Shown: positions 51,040 to 60,242, counted from the first letter of the stretch. The stretch is 64,000 nucleotides of DNA from Clostridium sp. MCC353 (GCF_018785315.1 NZ_WQPN01000033.1:62001-126000), one strand, 5' to 3'. Notes: generated by a model from the letters alone, not told the origin. Translations and numbers: made by a program.

Positions 51040-52572
51040 TTACCGGATTCTGGCGCCGGTGATTTTATGCATTACCGTTTTATCGGCCTCTTTTCTGGCC
51101 ACAACCGCATGATCCGGTATGAGTATCTCGATTTCATCTCCCCGGAAACGGCATTTATAAGTATAGCCGCAGAGCAGGGACTCGCTCCGCAGGGTGAATA
51201 CAAATGTATCCGGGCTTTTCCAACCGCCGCTCAGCATGGTCTCCCATGGATCATAATAAAAAATTCGGTCCAAATCCGCAATGTGATCCGGATCATTTTT
51301 ATTGAGCAGATAGCCTGCGCCCGGATTTTTGATCCAGCGGCCATCCATGCCGCAGCGAAACTCCGTCTCTTTGCCCCTCCAAACAGAGTGAATCCGCACT
51401 TCGCCGTCCAAAAATTCAAATCCGATCTCTTGCTGGCCCGTCTCATTTTCCTCCAACTGATATCTGATCCTATGCACCGCTGATGCCGCCGTATCATCAA
51501 ATGTTCCCGTCTCTGGAGCCAGGTTCAGCTCTTTGCACATCTTTGTCATCACTTCATAAGCTTCGGGATCTTCCTGTCTGGGCATCAGGTAAAGATGGGG
51601 GAATATCTCTTCAAAAAATACGTCCAGGATGCGGCGGTTATTATGCTCTGTTGCCATAATTCCCACAGCCATATTCTGATCCGGCAAAACGATGCCGAAC
51701 TGTCCCTGTCCGCCGGACAAACGGAAACCGCCCGCCCGGTTTCTCCACATATGGAATCCATAGCCTGAATTGGAATCCGGCTGCCCGGAATTGGTATCAT
51801 TGTAGTGATGGCTTGGGGAATGGTGCATGCCCGCCATAACCGCCAGATCTTCTCTCAAAAGCTGTTTTCCCTCCCAGGAACCTTTCTGAAGGTAGAACTG
51901 GGCCAGTTTTGTCAATCCGTCCGGATGAAACTGGATCGTGGAAGAAAAGAACAGTTTTTCAGGCTCCGTAAAGTTGTTGGTATATCCGATTCCCAATGGT
52001 TCAAACACCCGCGGCGTCAAATATTCGCCCAGATTTTGCCCGGTGGCCAGCCGTATCAGCTCATTCATCACATACTGGGCCCCCATATCGTAGCGGAAAT
52101 AGGTCCCCGGCTCATAGGCCGGGCGCACCTCAAAAAATGTCTTGATCCAGCAGTCGCTCTTTCCCCACATTTTAAAAAGGGTGTCGCAGTCGTGTCCGGT
52201 GTTCATGGTCAGAAGATGGTAGATGGTAAGCCTGTTCCACCGCTCGTCCAAATCTTCTGGGATCCATTCTTTCGGCAGCCTGGGCACCACCAAATCGTGA
52301 AGCTTATAATAGCCTTCCTGAATCGCAAACAGCATCCCCGTAGCCACCACGCCTTTGGCTGCTGAAAAGATCCGGTGAAAACTGTCTTTCGTATACGGGG
52401 CCGCAACCGCATCGGCAATCAACTTCCCATTTCTGAGAATTTGGATACTGTGAAGTTCCAATTCCTCCTGTTTCATCCGTTTCAGGAAATTAGAAACAGC
52501 CCAGGACGGAACACCTTGAGATTCGGGAGTGGCCGTGGGCATAGTTCCTTGTTCCAGCATCATACTGTTCAT
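51040..52572 (-). CDS. Serine hydrolase of the beta-lactamase class C / esterase fold
   Basis: A 510-aa protein of the serine beta-lactamase-like superfamily, no signal peptide. The nucleophile motif is S70-A-A-K73 in IFSAAKGV. A tyrosine motif is near FRYDMGAQYVMNEL, and a late glycine-rich motif is LSGGQGQFG. A C-terminal beta-rich domain of about 130 residues follows. Such proteins act as esterases, D-amino peptidases or amidases. ATG 52572 follows GGAGGG; the longer frame to 52749 overlaps the sigma-54 promoter at 52610 and is rejected. Substrate unknown. Confidence 0.87.
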   Translation of the reverse strand: MNSMMLEQGTMPTATPESQGVPSWAVSNFLKRMKQEELELHSIQILRNGKLIADAVAAPYTKDSFHRIFSAAKGVVATGMLFAIQEGYYKLHDLVVPRLPKEWIPEDLDERWNRLTIYHLLTMNTGHDCDTLFKMWGKSDCWIKTFFEVRPAYEPGTYFRYDMGAQYVMNELIRLATGQNLGEYLTPRVFEPLGIGYTNNFTEPEKLFFSSTIQFHPDGLTKLAQFYLQKGSWEGKQLLREDLAVMAGMHHSPSHHYNDTNSGQPDSNSGYGFHMWRNRAGGFRLSGGQGQFGIVLPDQNMAVGIMATEHNNRRILDVFFEEIFPHLYLMPRQEDPEAYEVMTKMCKELNLAPETGTFDDTAASAVHRIRYQLEENETGQQEIGFEFLDGEVRIHSVWRGKETEFRCGMDGRWIKNPGAGYLLNKNDPDHIADLDRIFYYDPWETMLSGGWKSPDTFVFTLRSESLLCGYTYKCRFRGDEIEILIPDHAVVARKEADKTVMHKITGARIR

Positions 52573-52609
52573 GTTCTTCCCTCCATTGCATCTATGTATT
52601 AATGAATAT

Positions 52610-52629
52610 ATAGCAAGAAAGGAGCCAGG
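52610..52629 (-). promoter_or_regulatory. Sigma-54 promoter of the class-C-type hydrolase
   Basis: Minus-strand CCTGGCTCCTTTCTTGCTAT has GG and GC at the 14-nt span and TTGC at -12, 38 bp before the start codon. It departs from consensus in the middle (GGCTC). Confidence 0.8.
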
Positions 52630-52762
52630 TTTTTGAGATAGGAATTTCCGATGAAAACACTTCGCAAAATCTTGAAAAGCAGGCCTGCACAGCCGGCAGG
52701 AAGCCCGCAGAACTATAACACCCAACAGACACAAGGGAAAAATAAGCAATTGCAGGCTTTAA

Positions 52763-52792
52763 TTGCCAGGGGGGATTGGACTGCTGTATAAT
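52763..52792 (+). promoter_or_regulatory. Promoter of the orphan AT-rich gene
   Basis: TTGCCA (52763-52768), 18 bp, TATAAT (52787-52792), 64 bp before ATG 52857. Confidence 0.5.
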
Positions 52793-52856
52793 ATCTCTAT
52801 AAATCGGAATTTGTATACCCTTGGAATAAAACGCATTGACTCTGAAAGGAAAATAT

Positions 52857-53342
52857 ATGTTATCTCACGATAATTCAAAAATCCAGAACTGCAAACTGAA
52901 CCTTTGGGCACGATTCCATCCAGGCTTTTCGCGCGATATACTGATTCCTGAAATAGAAGCGAACAGTACACAGTATCATGTTGACCCTTTATTGGTTGAT
53001 AATTTCCGAAAATATCTGCACGCTGAAAATTGTCTTTATTTTATACACGGTTTCGCCGATGCTGATATTCCTGCTGGACAAGAGTACAATGCAATTATGC
53101 GGATCAACAATGGGGTAATTGAGCCGGATTCTATAATAAGATGTAAGGTAACCGTGTTATGCTTTTTCTCGGAATTTAAAACACAGCCAATTGCTAATGC
53201 CTGGAAGGGTTATCATGCAAGCTGTCAAATACAGTTTCATGATGGAATTCCTGATATAATACACGAGCTATATGAAATTACAGAAAAAAAGCCCATTAAG
53301 ATTACACAAGAATTGTGCTTATGTTTGTTTGATACAGAATAA
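52857..53342 (+). CDS. Hypothetical protein in AT-rich remnant
   Basis: A 161-aa protein of unknown family, without signal peptide or membrane segment. It has a cysteine near the centre of CKVTVLCFF and a beta-rich look (ILIPEIEANSTQYHVDPLL; NAIMRINNGVIEPDSIIRC). AAAGGA precedes ATG 52857. Composition and codon use are more AT-rich than the neighbours, and a broken coding fragment follows, so this is probably an acquired piece. A small immunity-type protein of a toxin system is one possibility from size and setting, but no toxin gene is seen. Confidence 0.55.
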   Translation: MLSHDNSKIQNCKLNLWARFHPGFSRDILIPEIEANSTQYHVDPLLVDNFRKYLHAENCLYFIHGFADADIPAGQEYNAIMRINNGVIEPDSIIRCKVTVLCFFSEFKTQPIANAWKGYHASCQIQFHDGIPDIIHELYEITEKKPIKITQELCLCLFDTE

Positions 53343-53473
53343 ATGAGCTTATTCAGCAGGAGAAACTCCCGCTTATCGAACGGTTTAATTTCGCCTTATT
53401 GATAAGGGCGGCGAGCCGTCTCAAGCGGATAAGACGTACTTGACGAATCGGAAGTTGACGGAGGAAATGCCAG

Positions 53474-53707
53474 TTTGGTATTCCCGGTGCTATTGTTCAT
53501 TATGTAGAACAATTTTATAAAAAGGGATATGAAGATTTACTGATAACTTCCGTTATTCGCAGACCGACATTGCATACAGTATGGATGATAAATAGGATAA
53601 AAAATGCAGGTGAAAACCCTGATAAATATGAAAAAATATTAAATGATATTTTGGAAAAGCAAGATATTAAAGAAAAAATAAAAAACTCTGTAAAAGAATT
53701 TATCTAA
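53474..53707 (+). pseudogene. Truncated coding fragment (77 codons, no start)
   Basis: From TTT 53474 to TAA 53705-53707 an open frame reads like a genuine C-terminal part (FGIPGAIVHYVEQFY..., PTLHTVWMINRI, ILEKQDIKEKIKNS). It has no start codon with a ribosome binding site, and an in-frame stop lies 15 bases upstream. The fragment is AT-rich. It resembles, from memory only, small proteins found beside polymorphic toxins; this is a weak inference. The preceding 53343-53473 has no recognisable gene and is more GC-rich, as if two pieces were joined. Confidence 0.5.
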
Positions 53708-53738
53708 ATAAATACCGGTTTGTGTACAGAGTTTACGC

Positions 53739-53881
53739 CTCTAACGTGCCCCGTGCTTCTGTCTCTCCGGGGAGCGCCGGATTCCGTCCGGTTACCGGCA
53801 GCCCCCGGGGATTTAGGACTGCCGGCAGCGGGACGTGGAAACCCGCCTTCGGTTTTCCACGTCCGCACCGCGTCCCTTATA
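53739..53881. repeat. GC-rich cluster of hairpins before ftsH 3' end
   Basis: The block contains CCGGCAG/CTGCCGG (7-bp stem), the palindrome CTGCCGGCAG and a long hairpin GACGTGGAAA/TTTTCCACGTC around 53831-53864. No T run follows. It marks the border between AT-rich DNA and the ftsH gene and could act as the ftsH 3' end structure. Confidence 0.6.
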
Positions 53882-53925
53882 CCCCGGCATCACTTCCGCC
53901 AATCATTCAAAAAGCATTATCCGCT

Positions 53926-55764
53926 TTATCCCTGCCGGTTTAAAATCTCCATAAATTCCTCCCCAGTCAGCGTTTCCTGTTCCAGCAGATACCCGGCCAG
54001 TTCATTTAACTTAGCTGCATTCTCCTTCAGAATCTCCATGGCCTTCTCATACTGCTCCTTCACAATCCTCACCACTTCCTCGTCAATGATCCTGGAAGTT
54101 TCCGGAGAGCAGGCCAGGGATGCATCGCCGCCCAGATACTGGTTGCTCACGGTTTCCAATGCCACCATTCCGAACTGGTCGCTCATGCCGTATCTGGTAA
54201 TCATCGCCCTTGCCAGTTTAGTGGCCTGTTCAATATCATTGGACGCCCCAGTTGTTATGGAATGGAAGATCAGCTCTTCCGCCGCCCGTCCGCCTGTAAA
54301 TGTGGCAATTTTATTGAGGGCTTCCGTTTTGCTCATTAGGAACCGTTCTCCGGCCTCTACCTGCATCGTATATCCCAACGCTCCTGAAGTTCTCGGTATA
54401 ATGGTGATTTTATGAACCGGAGCGGAATGGGTCTGGCAGGCTGCGACCAGCGCATGCCCTACCTCATGGTAAGCCACAATCCTCTTCTCGTCTTCCGATA
54501 CCACCGCGTCTTTTCTCTGGTATCCAGCGATTACCGTTTCCACGCTTTCTTCCAAATCCGACTGGTTTACCACCCTGCGGCCCATTCTGACAGCTCTTAA
54601 AGCTGCCTCATTGACGATATTGGCCAGCTCCGCTCCGCTGGCTCCCGACGTGGCCCTGGCTACCGCATTATAGTTTACGTCATCCGACATTTTCACATCT
54701 TTTCCGTGAACCCGCAGAATCGCCTCCCTGCCTTTTAAGTCAGGAAGTTCCACCGGTATCCTTCTGTCAAAACGTCCGGGTCTTAACAGCGCCTTATCAA
54801 GGGATTCCGGCCTGTTGGTAGCGGCTAAAATCACCACGCCCTTTCGCCCGTCAAATCCGTCCATCTCAGTCAGAAGCTGGTTTAAAGTCTGTTCTCTCTC
54901 GTCATTGCCGCTCATTCCTGCCCCGTCACGCTTTTTACCGATCGTATCGATCTCATCGATAAACACGATACAAGGCGCCTTTTCATTGGCCTGTTTGAAC
55001 AAATCCCGGACTTTAGCAGCTCCCATACCTACAAACATCTCCACAAACTCCGAACCGGAAATGGAGAAAAACGGCACTTTTGCCTCTCCAGCCACCGCTT
55101 TTGCCAGCAGTGTCTTACCTGTGCCGGGAGGCCCTACAAGCAGGGCGCCTTTTGGCAGAACCGCTCCGATATCCGCATATTTTTGGGGATTGTGAAGGAA
55201 ATCCACAATCTCTTTCAATGCTTCTTTGGCCTCTTCTTCTCCCGCCACATCAGAAAAGGTCTTTCCTGTTTCCGATTCCGCATAGATTTTTGCATTGGAC
55301 TTTCCGAATGTCATAGCGTTGTTTCCGCCCATCCGCTTCTGAAGCATCCGCCCCATCAGCTGCCCTATGATCACAAACATCAGAATCGGCATGATCCATG
55401 TCATGATAAAACTCAAAAATGGAGAAGCCTTCTGGGGAATCTCCTGGTAAAAGTTAACCCCTGAATCCATCAGCCGGTCAACCAGGTCAGAATCCGGCCA
55501 TGCGCCGGTTTTATAAGTAATTTCCTTGCCCTTATCATTCTCAGCCCCGAACGTGATCTGGTCATCTCCGCGCACAACCCAGAGAATCTCCTTGTCGTTG
55601 ACCATTTTCAAAAACTCGTTATATCCAACCTGTACCACGGAACGTTCCGCAGCCCAGGGCACCACTAAAAGATTCAGCAGCAGCGTTACAATCATAACGA
55701 TTGTGTAATAATAGATCCATGGCTTTTTCGGCCTGACAGGTTTTTTATCATCTTGTATTCCCAT
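53926..55764 (-). CDS. ftsH: ATP-dependent zinc metalloprotease FtsH
   Basis: Membrane-bound AAA+ protease that degrades unneeded or damaged membrane and cytoplasmic proteins, 612 aa. Two transmembrane segments lie near residues 16-40 and 115-140, enclosing a short outer domain. The AAA+ domain has Walker A GPPGTGKT (211-218), Walker B IVFIDEID and the second region of homology ATNRPESLDKALLRPGRFDR. The zinc site is HEVGH (433-437). ATG 55764 follows AAGGGGAG with an 8-base gap and overlaps the flavodoxin gene by 17 bp; ATG 55770 is an alternative. Normal length is slightly larger, so this may be a second FtsH in the genome. Confidence 0.95.
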   Translation of the reverse strand: MGIQDDKKPVRPKKPWIYYYTIVMIVTLLLNLLVVPWAAERSVVQVGYNEFLKMVNDKEILWVVRGDDQITFGAENDKGKEITYKTGAWPDSDLVDRLMDSGVNFYQEIPQKASPFLSFIMTWIMPILMFVIIGQLMGRMLQKRMGGNNAMTFGKSNAKIYAESETGKTFSDVAGEEEAKEALKEIVDFLHNPQKYADIGAVLPKGALLVGPPGTGKTLLAKAVAGEAKVPFFSISGSEFVEMFVGMGAAKVRDLFKQANEKAPCIVFIDEIDTIGKKRDGAGMSGNDEREQTLNQLLTEMDGFDGRKGVVILAATNRPESLDKALLRPGRFDRRIPVELPDLKGREAILRVHGKDVKMSDDVNYNAVARATSGASGAELANIVNEAALRAVRMGRRVVNQSDLEESVETVIAGYQRKDAVVSEDEKRIVAYHEVGHALVAACQTHSAPVHKITIIPRTSGALGYTMQVEAGERFLMSKTEALNKIATFTGGRAAEELIFHSITTGASNDIEQATKLARAMITRYGMSDQFGMVALETVSNQYLGGDASLACSPETSRIIDEEVVRIVKEQYEKAMEILKENAAKLNELAGYLLEQETLTGEEFMEILNRQG

Positions 55765-56281
55765 ACTCATAACTCCCCTTCTTCTGCAATATCTCATTTA
55801 CAAATGTTTTCGCATTCATCAAGTCTTCATGATCCGGATGAAGCATGGCCTCTTCATAATTTTTAATCATTGTCCGGATCTGCGGCGTATCGGATACCCG
55901 TCTCATCTTCCGGTACTTTTCCAACACGCTGGGCGGCATCTTGCCCGGGCACAGAAAGCTTCCCAGATAAATGCTGTCGTCCGGTATAAAAGCTGCCACC
56001 TGATTGGCTGTTCTCTTATAGTATTCCGAATCCTGCCCCATTCCACAAGTGCCAAATAATGCAATTTGTTTTCCGTGAAGGGTTCCCAAAAACTCCATGA
56101 CCTCACTGCTGCATGTCCCTCTGTTATTCCAAAAGCCAACAAAATACACATCAGCCTCATCATGATCATATTCTTCGATCTTCTGGATGTCCTTTGACTT
56201 ACCCGGAAGAGTTTCAAATATCTCCATAGCTATTTTTTCCGTATTGCCCGTCCTGCTGGCATAAACAACCAGATAATCCAT
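55748..56281 (-). CDS. Flavodoxin family protein (BilS-like)
   Basis: A 177-aa flavodoxin-fold protein that should bind FMN; the phosphate loop is YASRTGNTEKIA near the N terminus, and YFVGFWNNRGTCSSEVMEFLG and LFGTCGMGQDSEYY supply further flavin-loop features. Sequence style is close to the BilS flavodoxins linked to bilirubin reduction, but no BilR-type reductase is in the window, so this name is only a possibility. AGGAGGG precedes the start. It overlaps ftsH, suggesting co-transcription. Confidence 0.82.
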   Translation of the reverse strand: MDYLVVYASRTGNTEKIAMEIFETLPGKSKDIQKIEEYDHDEADVYFVGFWNNRGTCSSEVMEFLGTLHGKQIALFGTCGMGQDSEYYKRTANQVAAFIPDDSIYLGSFLCPGKMPPSVLEKYRKMRRVSDTPQIRTMIKNYEEAMLHPDHEDLMNAKTFVNEILQKKGSYEYGNTR

Positions 56282-56379
56282 GATAATCCCTCCTTTTCAG
56301 GATATATAATCAAAGATATACCTATTTTCCACATAGATCAAGGCTTTACAGGAATTCTTTACCACTCTTTAGAATCTTT

Positions 56380-57066
56380 TTAGATTTCTAAAATTTCAAG
56401 TATGCCAATCACAATTTCAGCCGACCGTTCAGACGCAATTTCACAGTTCCGTTCAAAATTCTCTATCCCTTTATGTGCAGCTGTGTCCGTTATTGTCCTG
56501 ACGCTCAGGAAAGGAACATGATTAACATAACACACGTGCGCAGCTCCGGCAGTCTCCATGTCAACGGAAAGCGGTGCGTACTTTTGATTGATTTCATTTC
56601 TTTTTTCATCTTCAATAAATTGTTCGCCTGTAGCCATCATTCCAAATAATACAGGGTATGCTGTTTGCTGACTATACCTCCTGGCAGCAGCCAGCATTTC
56701 CCGGCCGGCTTCAAAATAATTATTTTTCAGCCATGGATGGAATTCTGTTAAAATATCTTCGGCCACATCATGATAAACCATCCGTTCTGATATTACGGTA
56801 TCAAAAAGCCGGACATTTTCGTCCATGCCCCCTGCGGTGCCGGCATTGATAATGCCGTCCACATTAAAAATATCAATCAGTAACTGGACAGCAATAGCGG
56901 CGTTCACTTTGCAAACGCCGCTGTATACCGCTACAATCTCAAGTTGTCCAATACTTCCGGAATAAAATTTCAACATGGCTTTTTCCGTAATTTGAGGAGA
57001 ATGAATATATCTTAAAAATGGCGCCAGTTCTGTATCGCTGGCACATAATATCCCTATCTTTTTCAT
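56380..57066 (-). CDS. 5'-Methylthioadenosine/S-adenosylhomocysteine nucleosidase
   Basis: Hydrolyses the glycosidic bond of methylthioadenosine and S-adenosylhomocysteine (229 aa). Features are KIGILCASDTELAPF with the catalytic acid E13, AGTAGGMD in the ribose/phosphate region, SVDMETAGAAHVCY with the purine-side glutamate, and TITDTA with the catalytic aspartate. The start could be ATG 57066 or a GTG nine bases upstream near AAAGGAG. Divergence from standard Pfs is moderate, so another nucleoside could be the substrate. Confidence 0.83.
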   Translation of the reverse strand: MKKIGILCASDTELAPFLRYIHSPQITEKAMLKFYSGSIGQLEIVAVYSGVCKVNAAIAVQLLIDIFNVDGIINAGTAGGMDENVRLFDTVISERMVYHDVAEDILTEFHPWLKNNYFEAGREMLAAARRYSQQTAYPVLFGMMATGEQFIEDEKRNEINQKYAPLSVDMETAGAAHVCYVNHVPFLSVRTITDTAAHKGIENFERNCEIASERSAEIVIGILEILEI

Positions 57067-57091
57067 GAAAACCACTGCTCCTTTCGCCCTA

Positions 57092-57733
57092 TCAAATTTT
57101 TTTTGCCGCCGGATGACGGATCACCGTTTTCAGTTTTTCCGGCGCTGTCCTCCTGGGATCATTTAAATAGATCTCATGATGCCTCCGGCTCTCAGAGAAA
57201 TCATTTCTGTACCCATTTTCTTCTAAAAACCTGTCCATGGACGCAACAGTCTCCGGCTCATCATCATAACTTCCCAAATGCATGCACTGGACGCACAACC
57301 CTTCATCCAACAGAAACAGCTCCGCACAGCCGGTATCAAGTTTCTTTTTCCGGGCCGCCTCTTCTTTCGCCCAGTTAAACACTTCCTCCGTCACAAATTC
57401 AGGGAGACGGATCATGGCAATCCAGCAAAAGCCTTCTTTGTTGCTGTAATCAATCGTTTCGGCTTCATTTTCCATCCACCAGAGGCCTTCCAGGGGAGGA
57501 ACTGTATATTCAAAAAAGCCTTCGATGGCATGACCTCTTTTGCTGCTCATGCGGATTGTGTAGGAGAGCGCATACAGAATGCCCACCGCTTGTTTATAAG
57601 TGCCATTTTCGTCGTTGGGATTTCCCATTCCTCTCACTGCCACAAATTTTGCGGGCTCTACCTGAACGATGGAGGGCTGGGTTTTGGGGGAATATAGGTG
57701 CTTGTACTCCTTTTTGTAATCATAGGCTGCCAT
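57092..57733 (-). CDS. GyrI-like small-molecule-binding domain protein
   Basis: Stand-alone GyrI-like (SOUL/GyrI) protein of 213 aa, with VEPAKFVAVRGMGNPND near the start and the C-terminal HHEIYLNDPRRTAPEKLKTVIRHPA typical of this family. Such proteins bind or hydrolyse small hydrophobic compounds. GAAGGA lies before ATG 57733; a longer frame runs into a repeat. It is 25 bp before the nucleosidase gene and possibly co-transcribed. Confidence 0.85.
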   Translation of the reverse strand: MAAYDYKKEYKHLYSPKTQPSIVQVEPAKFVAVRGMGNPNDENGTYKQAVGILYALSYTIRMSSKRGHAIEGFFEYTVPPLEGLWWMENEAETIDYSNKEGFCWIAMIRLPEFVTEEVFNWAKEEAARKKKLDTGCAELFLLDEGLCVQCMHLGSYDDEPETVASMDRFLEENGYRNDFSESRRHHEIYLNDPRRTAPEKLKTVIRHPAAKKI

Positions 57734-57759
57734 ACTTATCCTTCTTTCTGAAATTAAGC

Positions 57760-57888
57760 GTGAAGGCATTTTCGAAAATGGCTTCACGTTTTACTTTAAA
57801 CCCCGAAGCCATTTTGCAAAATGCCTTCACACTTTACTTTAACCCCGAAGCCATTTCGCAAAATGCCTTAGCGCTTTACTTTAAAACA
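57760..57888. repeat. Three 42-bp tandem units with near-palindromes
   Basis: Units begin at 57763, 57805 and 57847, exactly 42 bp apart. Each contains a near-palindrome of the type GAAGGCATTTTCGAAAATGG followed by TTTTACTTTAA. The first unit matches 276-309 (at modB) at 30 of 34 positions and the border of the 20712 array at 18 of 19. The array lies directly upstream of the GyrI-like gene and may affect its transcript. The rest of the 57734-58052 gap holds a terminator and a short CTATATCAATATATCC duplication. Confidence 0.88.
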
Positions 57889-57940
57889 AGGATACCACAC
57901 AAATCACGACATCCCCCTGTCATCTTCCAAAAATCCCCCA

Positions 57941-58018
57941 TAAAAAAATCAGGAACCGCCATGATCCCTCAGCTCCATCCCTTCCAGATTCCCGCCGCCT
58001 CTCAAGCCCGTTCCTGAT
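57941..58018 (-). terminator. Terminator after the amino acid ABC operon
   Basis: ATCAGGAAC (57948-57956) pairs with GTTCCTGAT (58010-58018) around a long loop; on the minus strand a run of T follows. It lies 35 bp after the ATPase stop codon. Confidence 0.65.
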
Positions 58019-58052
58019 CCCTATATCAATATATCCCTATATCAATATATCC

Positions 58053-58787
58053 CTACAACACCTTACTCAAAAATCCCTTCAACCGTTCATTCTGCGGATG
58101 TTCAAAGAAGTCTTTCGGATTATTCTCTTCCATAAAATATCCCTCATCCATAAACATCACCCTGGTCGCAACCTCCCTGGCAAATCCCATTTCATGGGTA
58201 ACCACGACCATGGTCATCTTCTCTTCCGCCAGATCCCTCATAACGCTTAAAACTTCGCCTACCATTTCCGGATCCAAAGCCGACGTCGGTTCGTCAAACA
58301 GCATCACATCCGGTTTCATGCAGAGGGCGCGGACAATGGCGATACGCTGTTTCTGCCCGCCGGACAACTGGTTGGGATAGGCCTCAGCCCTGTCGGACAG
58401 GCCCACTCGTTCCAAAAGCCGGACAGCCGTTTCCTCCGCGTCCTTTTGGGACACGCCCTGAAGCTTCATGGGGGCCAGGGTCAGATTCTTCATAATGGTC
58501 ATATGCGGAAACAGGTTGAACTGCTGGAACACCATGCCCATGCGCTGGCGGTGTTTGTCAATGTCCGTCTTAGGGTCGGTAATGTCCACTCCTTCGAAAA
58601 AAATGTGGCCGGAAGTCGGTTCTTCCAAACGGTTTAAACAGCGGAGAAATGTGCTCTTTCCCGAGCCGGAAGGCCCCACGACGAACACCACGTCGCCCTG
58701 GCGGATATCCACGGAAATGCCCTTGAGGACATCTATATTTCCAAAGCTCTTTCCCAGATCTTTTACCTGGATTAAAGGTTTTTCCAT
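58053..58787 (-). CDS. Polar amino acid ABC transporter ATPase (GlnQ type)
   Basis: ATPase of an amino acid importer, 244 aa. Walker A is GPSGSGKST, signature [11 protein letters not shown], Walker [13 protein letters not shown] and the H-loop [14 protein letters not shown]. The start is either ATG 58787 or GTG 58799, both overlapping the permease gene end. Operon order is binding protein, permease, ATPase. Confidence 0.94.
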   Translation of the reverse strand: MEKPLIQVKDLGKSFGNIDVLKGISVDIRQGDVVFVVGPSGSGKSTFLRCLNRLEEPTSGHIFFEGVDITDPKTDIDKHRQRMGMVFQQFNLFPHMTIMKNLTLAPMKLQGVSQKDAEETAVRLLERVGLSDRAEAYPNQLSGGQKQRIAIVRALCMKPDVMLFDEPTSALDPEMVGEVLSVMRDLAEEKMTMVVVTHEMGFAREVATRVMFMDEGYFMEENNPKDFFEHPQNERLKGFLSKVL

Positions 58788-58788
58788 A

Positions 58789-59481
58789 CTAACGCTCACT
58801 CTTTCTCAGCCTCCTCTCCAGACATTTTACAAAGTAGCTGAATACCATTACCATCACCAGATAGATGATCGCGACGGCCATCAACGGCAAAAATGCATTG
58901 TAAGTACGGCTTCTGATAATATCTCCTCCCTTTGTAAGATCCTGGAGGGCGATGTAACCAGCTACCGAAGTTTCCTTTAAAAGTACGATGAACTCATTAC
59001 CCAAAGTGGGCAGTACGTTCTTAAATGCCTGAGGCATGATAATATACCACATGGTCTGTGAATAATTAAAACCAAGGCTTCTCCCCGCCTCAAACTGGCC
59101 GGCATCGATGGACATGATTCCGCTGCGGAATATCTCCGCCACATAAGCCCCCGAGTTGATGCCGAATGCCAGCACCGCCGCCACAACTTTGTTAATATCC
59201 ACACTGCCGAAAATAACAAAATAAATGATGAGGAGCTGTACAACAACCGGCGTTCCACGGATAATGGTCAGGTAGACGCTGCAGAGCGCATTGAGAATTT
59301 TCAGCTTTCCGGTTTTCTCATACGTAGAGCGGATCATGGCAACCAGAAAGCCCAGCACAATACCGATCAGGACCGCAAAAAATGTAACCGTCAATGTGAC
59401 CCGTAAACCGTCGGTAATGTATCTCCAACGCTCTTTTTCTATGAAATTGAGATAGAATGCCCGTTTAAAATTTTCCCACAT
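58789..59481 (-). CDS. Polar amino acid ABC transporter permease
   Basis: Inner-membrane permease of the HisMQ/GlnP class, 230 aa with about five hydrophobic segments. Family motifs are [19 protein letters not shown] and the coupling helix [38 protein letters not shown]. It follows the binding protein gene after a 26-bp gap and overlaps or nearly touches the ATPase gene. Confidence 0.94.
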   Translation of the reverse strand: MWENFKRAFYLNFIEKERWRYITDGLRVTLTVTFFAVLIGIVLGFLVAMIRSTYEKTGKLKILNALCSVYLTIIRGTPVVVQLLIIYFVIFGSVDINKVVAAVLAFGINSGAYVAEIFRSGIMSIDAGQFEAGRSLGFNYSQTMWYIIMPQAFKNVLPTLGNEFIVLLKETSVAGYIALQDLTKGGDIIRSRTYNAFLPLMAVAIIYLVMVMVFSYFVKCLERRLRKSER

Positions 59482-59507
59482 GGTAATCTTCCTTTATCTG
59501 ATATTTA

Positions 59508-60242
59508 TTAATCGGCTGTGATATATTTGTCTACGATCTTCTGCAGTTCACCGGATTCTTTCAATTTGGCAATCGCCGCGTTAATTCCGTCCACCAGCTC
59601 TTTATTGCCTTTTTTCACCGCGATGGCATATTCTTCTTCCGTATATGCTTCATCCAGAATCGCAAGCCCTTCATTCTCGCTTACGAATACTTTTGCAGGC
59701 TCGCCGTCAATGATAACCGCGTCAACTTTTCCCTGCTGAAGCGCCTGAACAGCTTCAAACCCTTTATTGTAACGGTCTACGGCATCATCGCCGAACTCAT
59801 CGCTGGCGTATAAGTCACCGGTTGTTCCAAGCTGAACACCGATCTTCTTGCCGGTTAAATCAGCAGGCCCTGTCACTTCGCTGCCTTCCTGCACGATGAT
59901 AACCTGGGTAGCTTTTGCATATGGGTCGGAGAAATCAACATTTTCCTGACGTTCCGGGGTAACTGTCATTCCTGCCGCGCCAAATGACGCCTTGCCGGAC
60001 TGTACAGCCGGAATAATGGAATCAAACGCCATATCGGAAATTTCAAATTCTTTGCCCATCTCTGTAGCGATGGCCTTTGCAATCTCCACATCGATACCCA
60101 CAATCTGGTCCCCTTCATGGTATTCATACGGCGGGAACTCCGCATTGGTTGCCATAATCAGCTTATCATTTTTCTTTCCGCAGGCGGCCAGGGATGCTGC
60201 CATACACACTGCCATAGCTAAAACAAAAATCTTCTTTTTCAT
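59508..60242 (-). CDS. Polar amino acid-binding lipoprotein
   Basis: Extracellular family 3 solute-binding lipoprotein, 244 aa. Lipobox LAAC places the lipid on Cys21. The core begins NAEFPPYEYHEGDQIVGIDVEIAKAIATEMG, typical for amino acid binding, and continues with FSDPYAKATQVIIV. GGAGGA precedes ATG 60242. The exact amino acid is not evident; cystine, glutamine and basic amino acids are common for the family. Confidence 0.94.
   Translation of the reverse strand: MKKKIFVLAMAVCMAASLAACGKKNDKLIMATNAEFPPYEYHEGDQIVGIDVEIAKAIATEMGKEFEISDMAFDSIIPAVQSGKASFGAAGMTVTPERQENVDFSDPYAKATQVIIVQEGSEVTGPADLTGKKIGVQLGTTGDLYASDEFGDDAVDRYNKGFEAVQALQQGKVDAVIIDGEPAKVFVSENEGLAILDEAYTEEEYAIAVKKGNKELVDGINAAIAKLKESGELQKIVDKYITAD

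Noticed and set aside
52573-52749. N-terminal 59-residue extension of the class-C hydrolase
   Set aside because: It would cover the sigma-54 promoter at 52610 and lacks a ribosome binding site, while ATG 52572 has GGAGGG.
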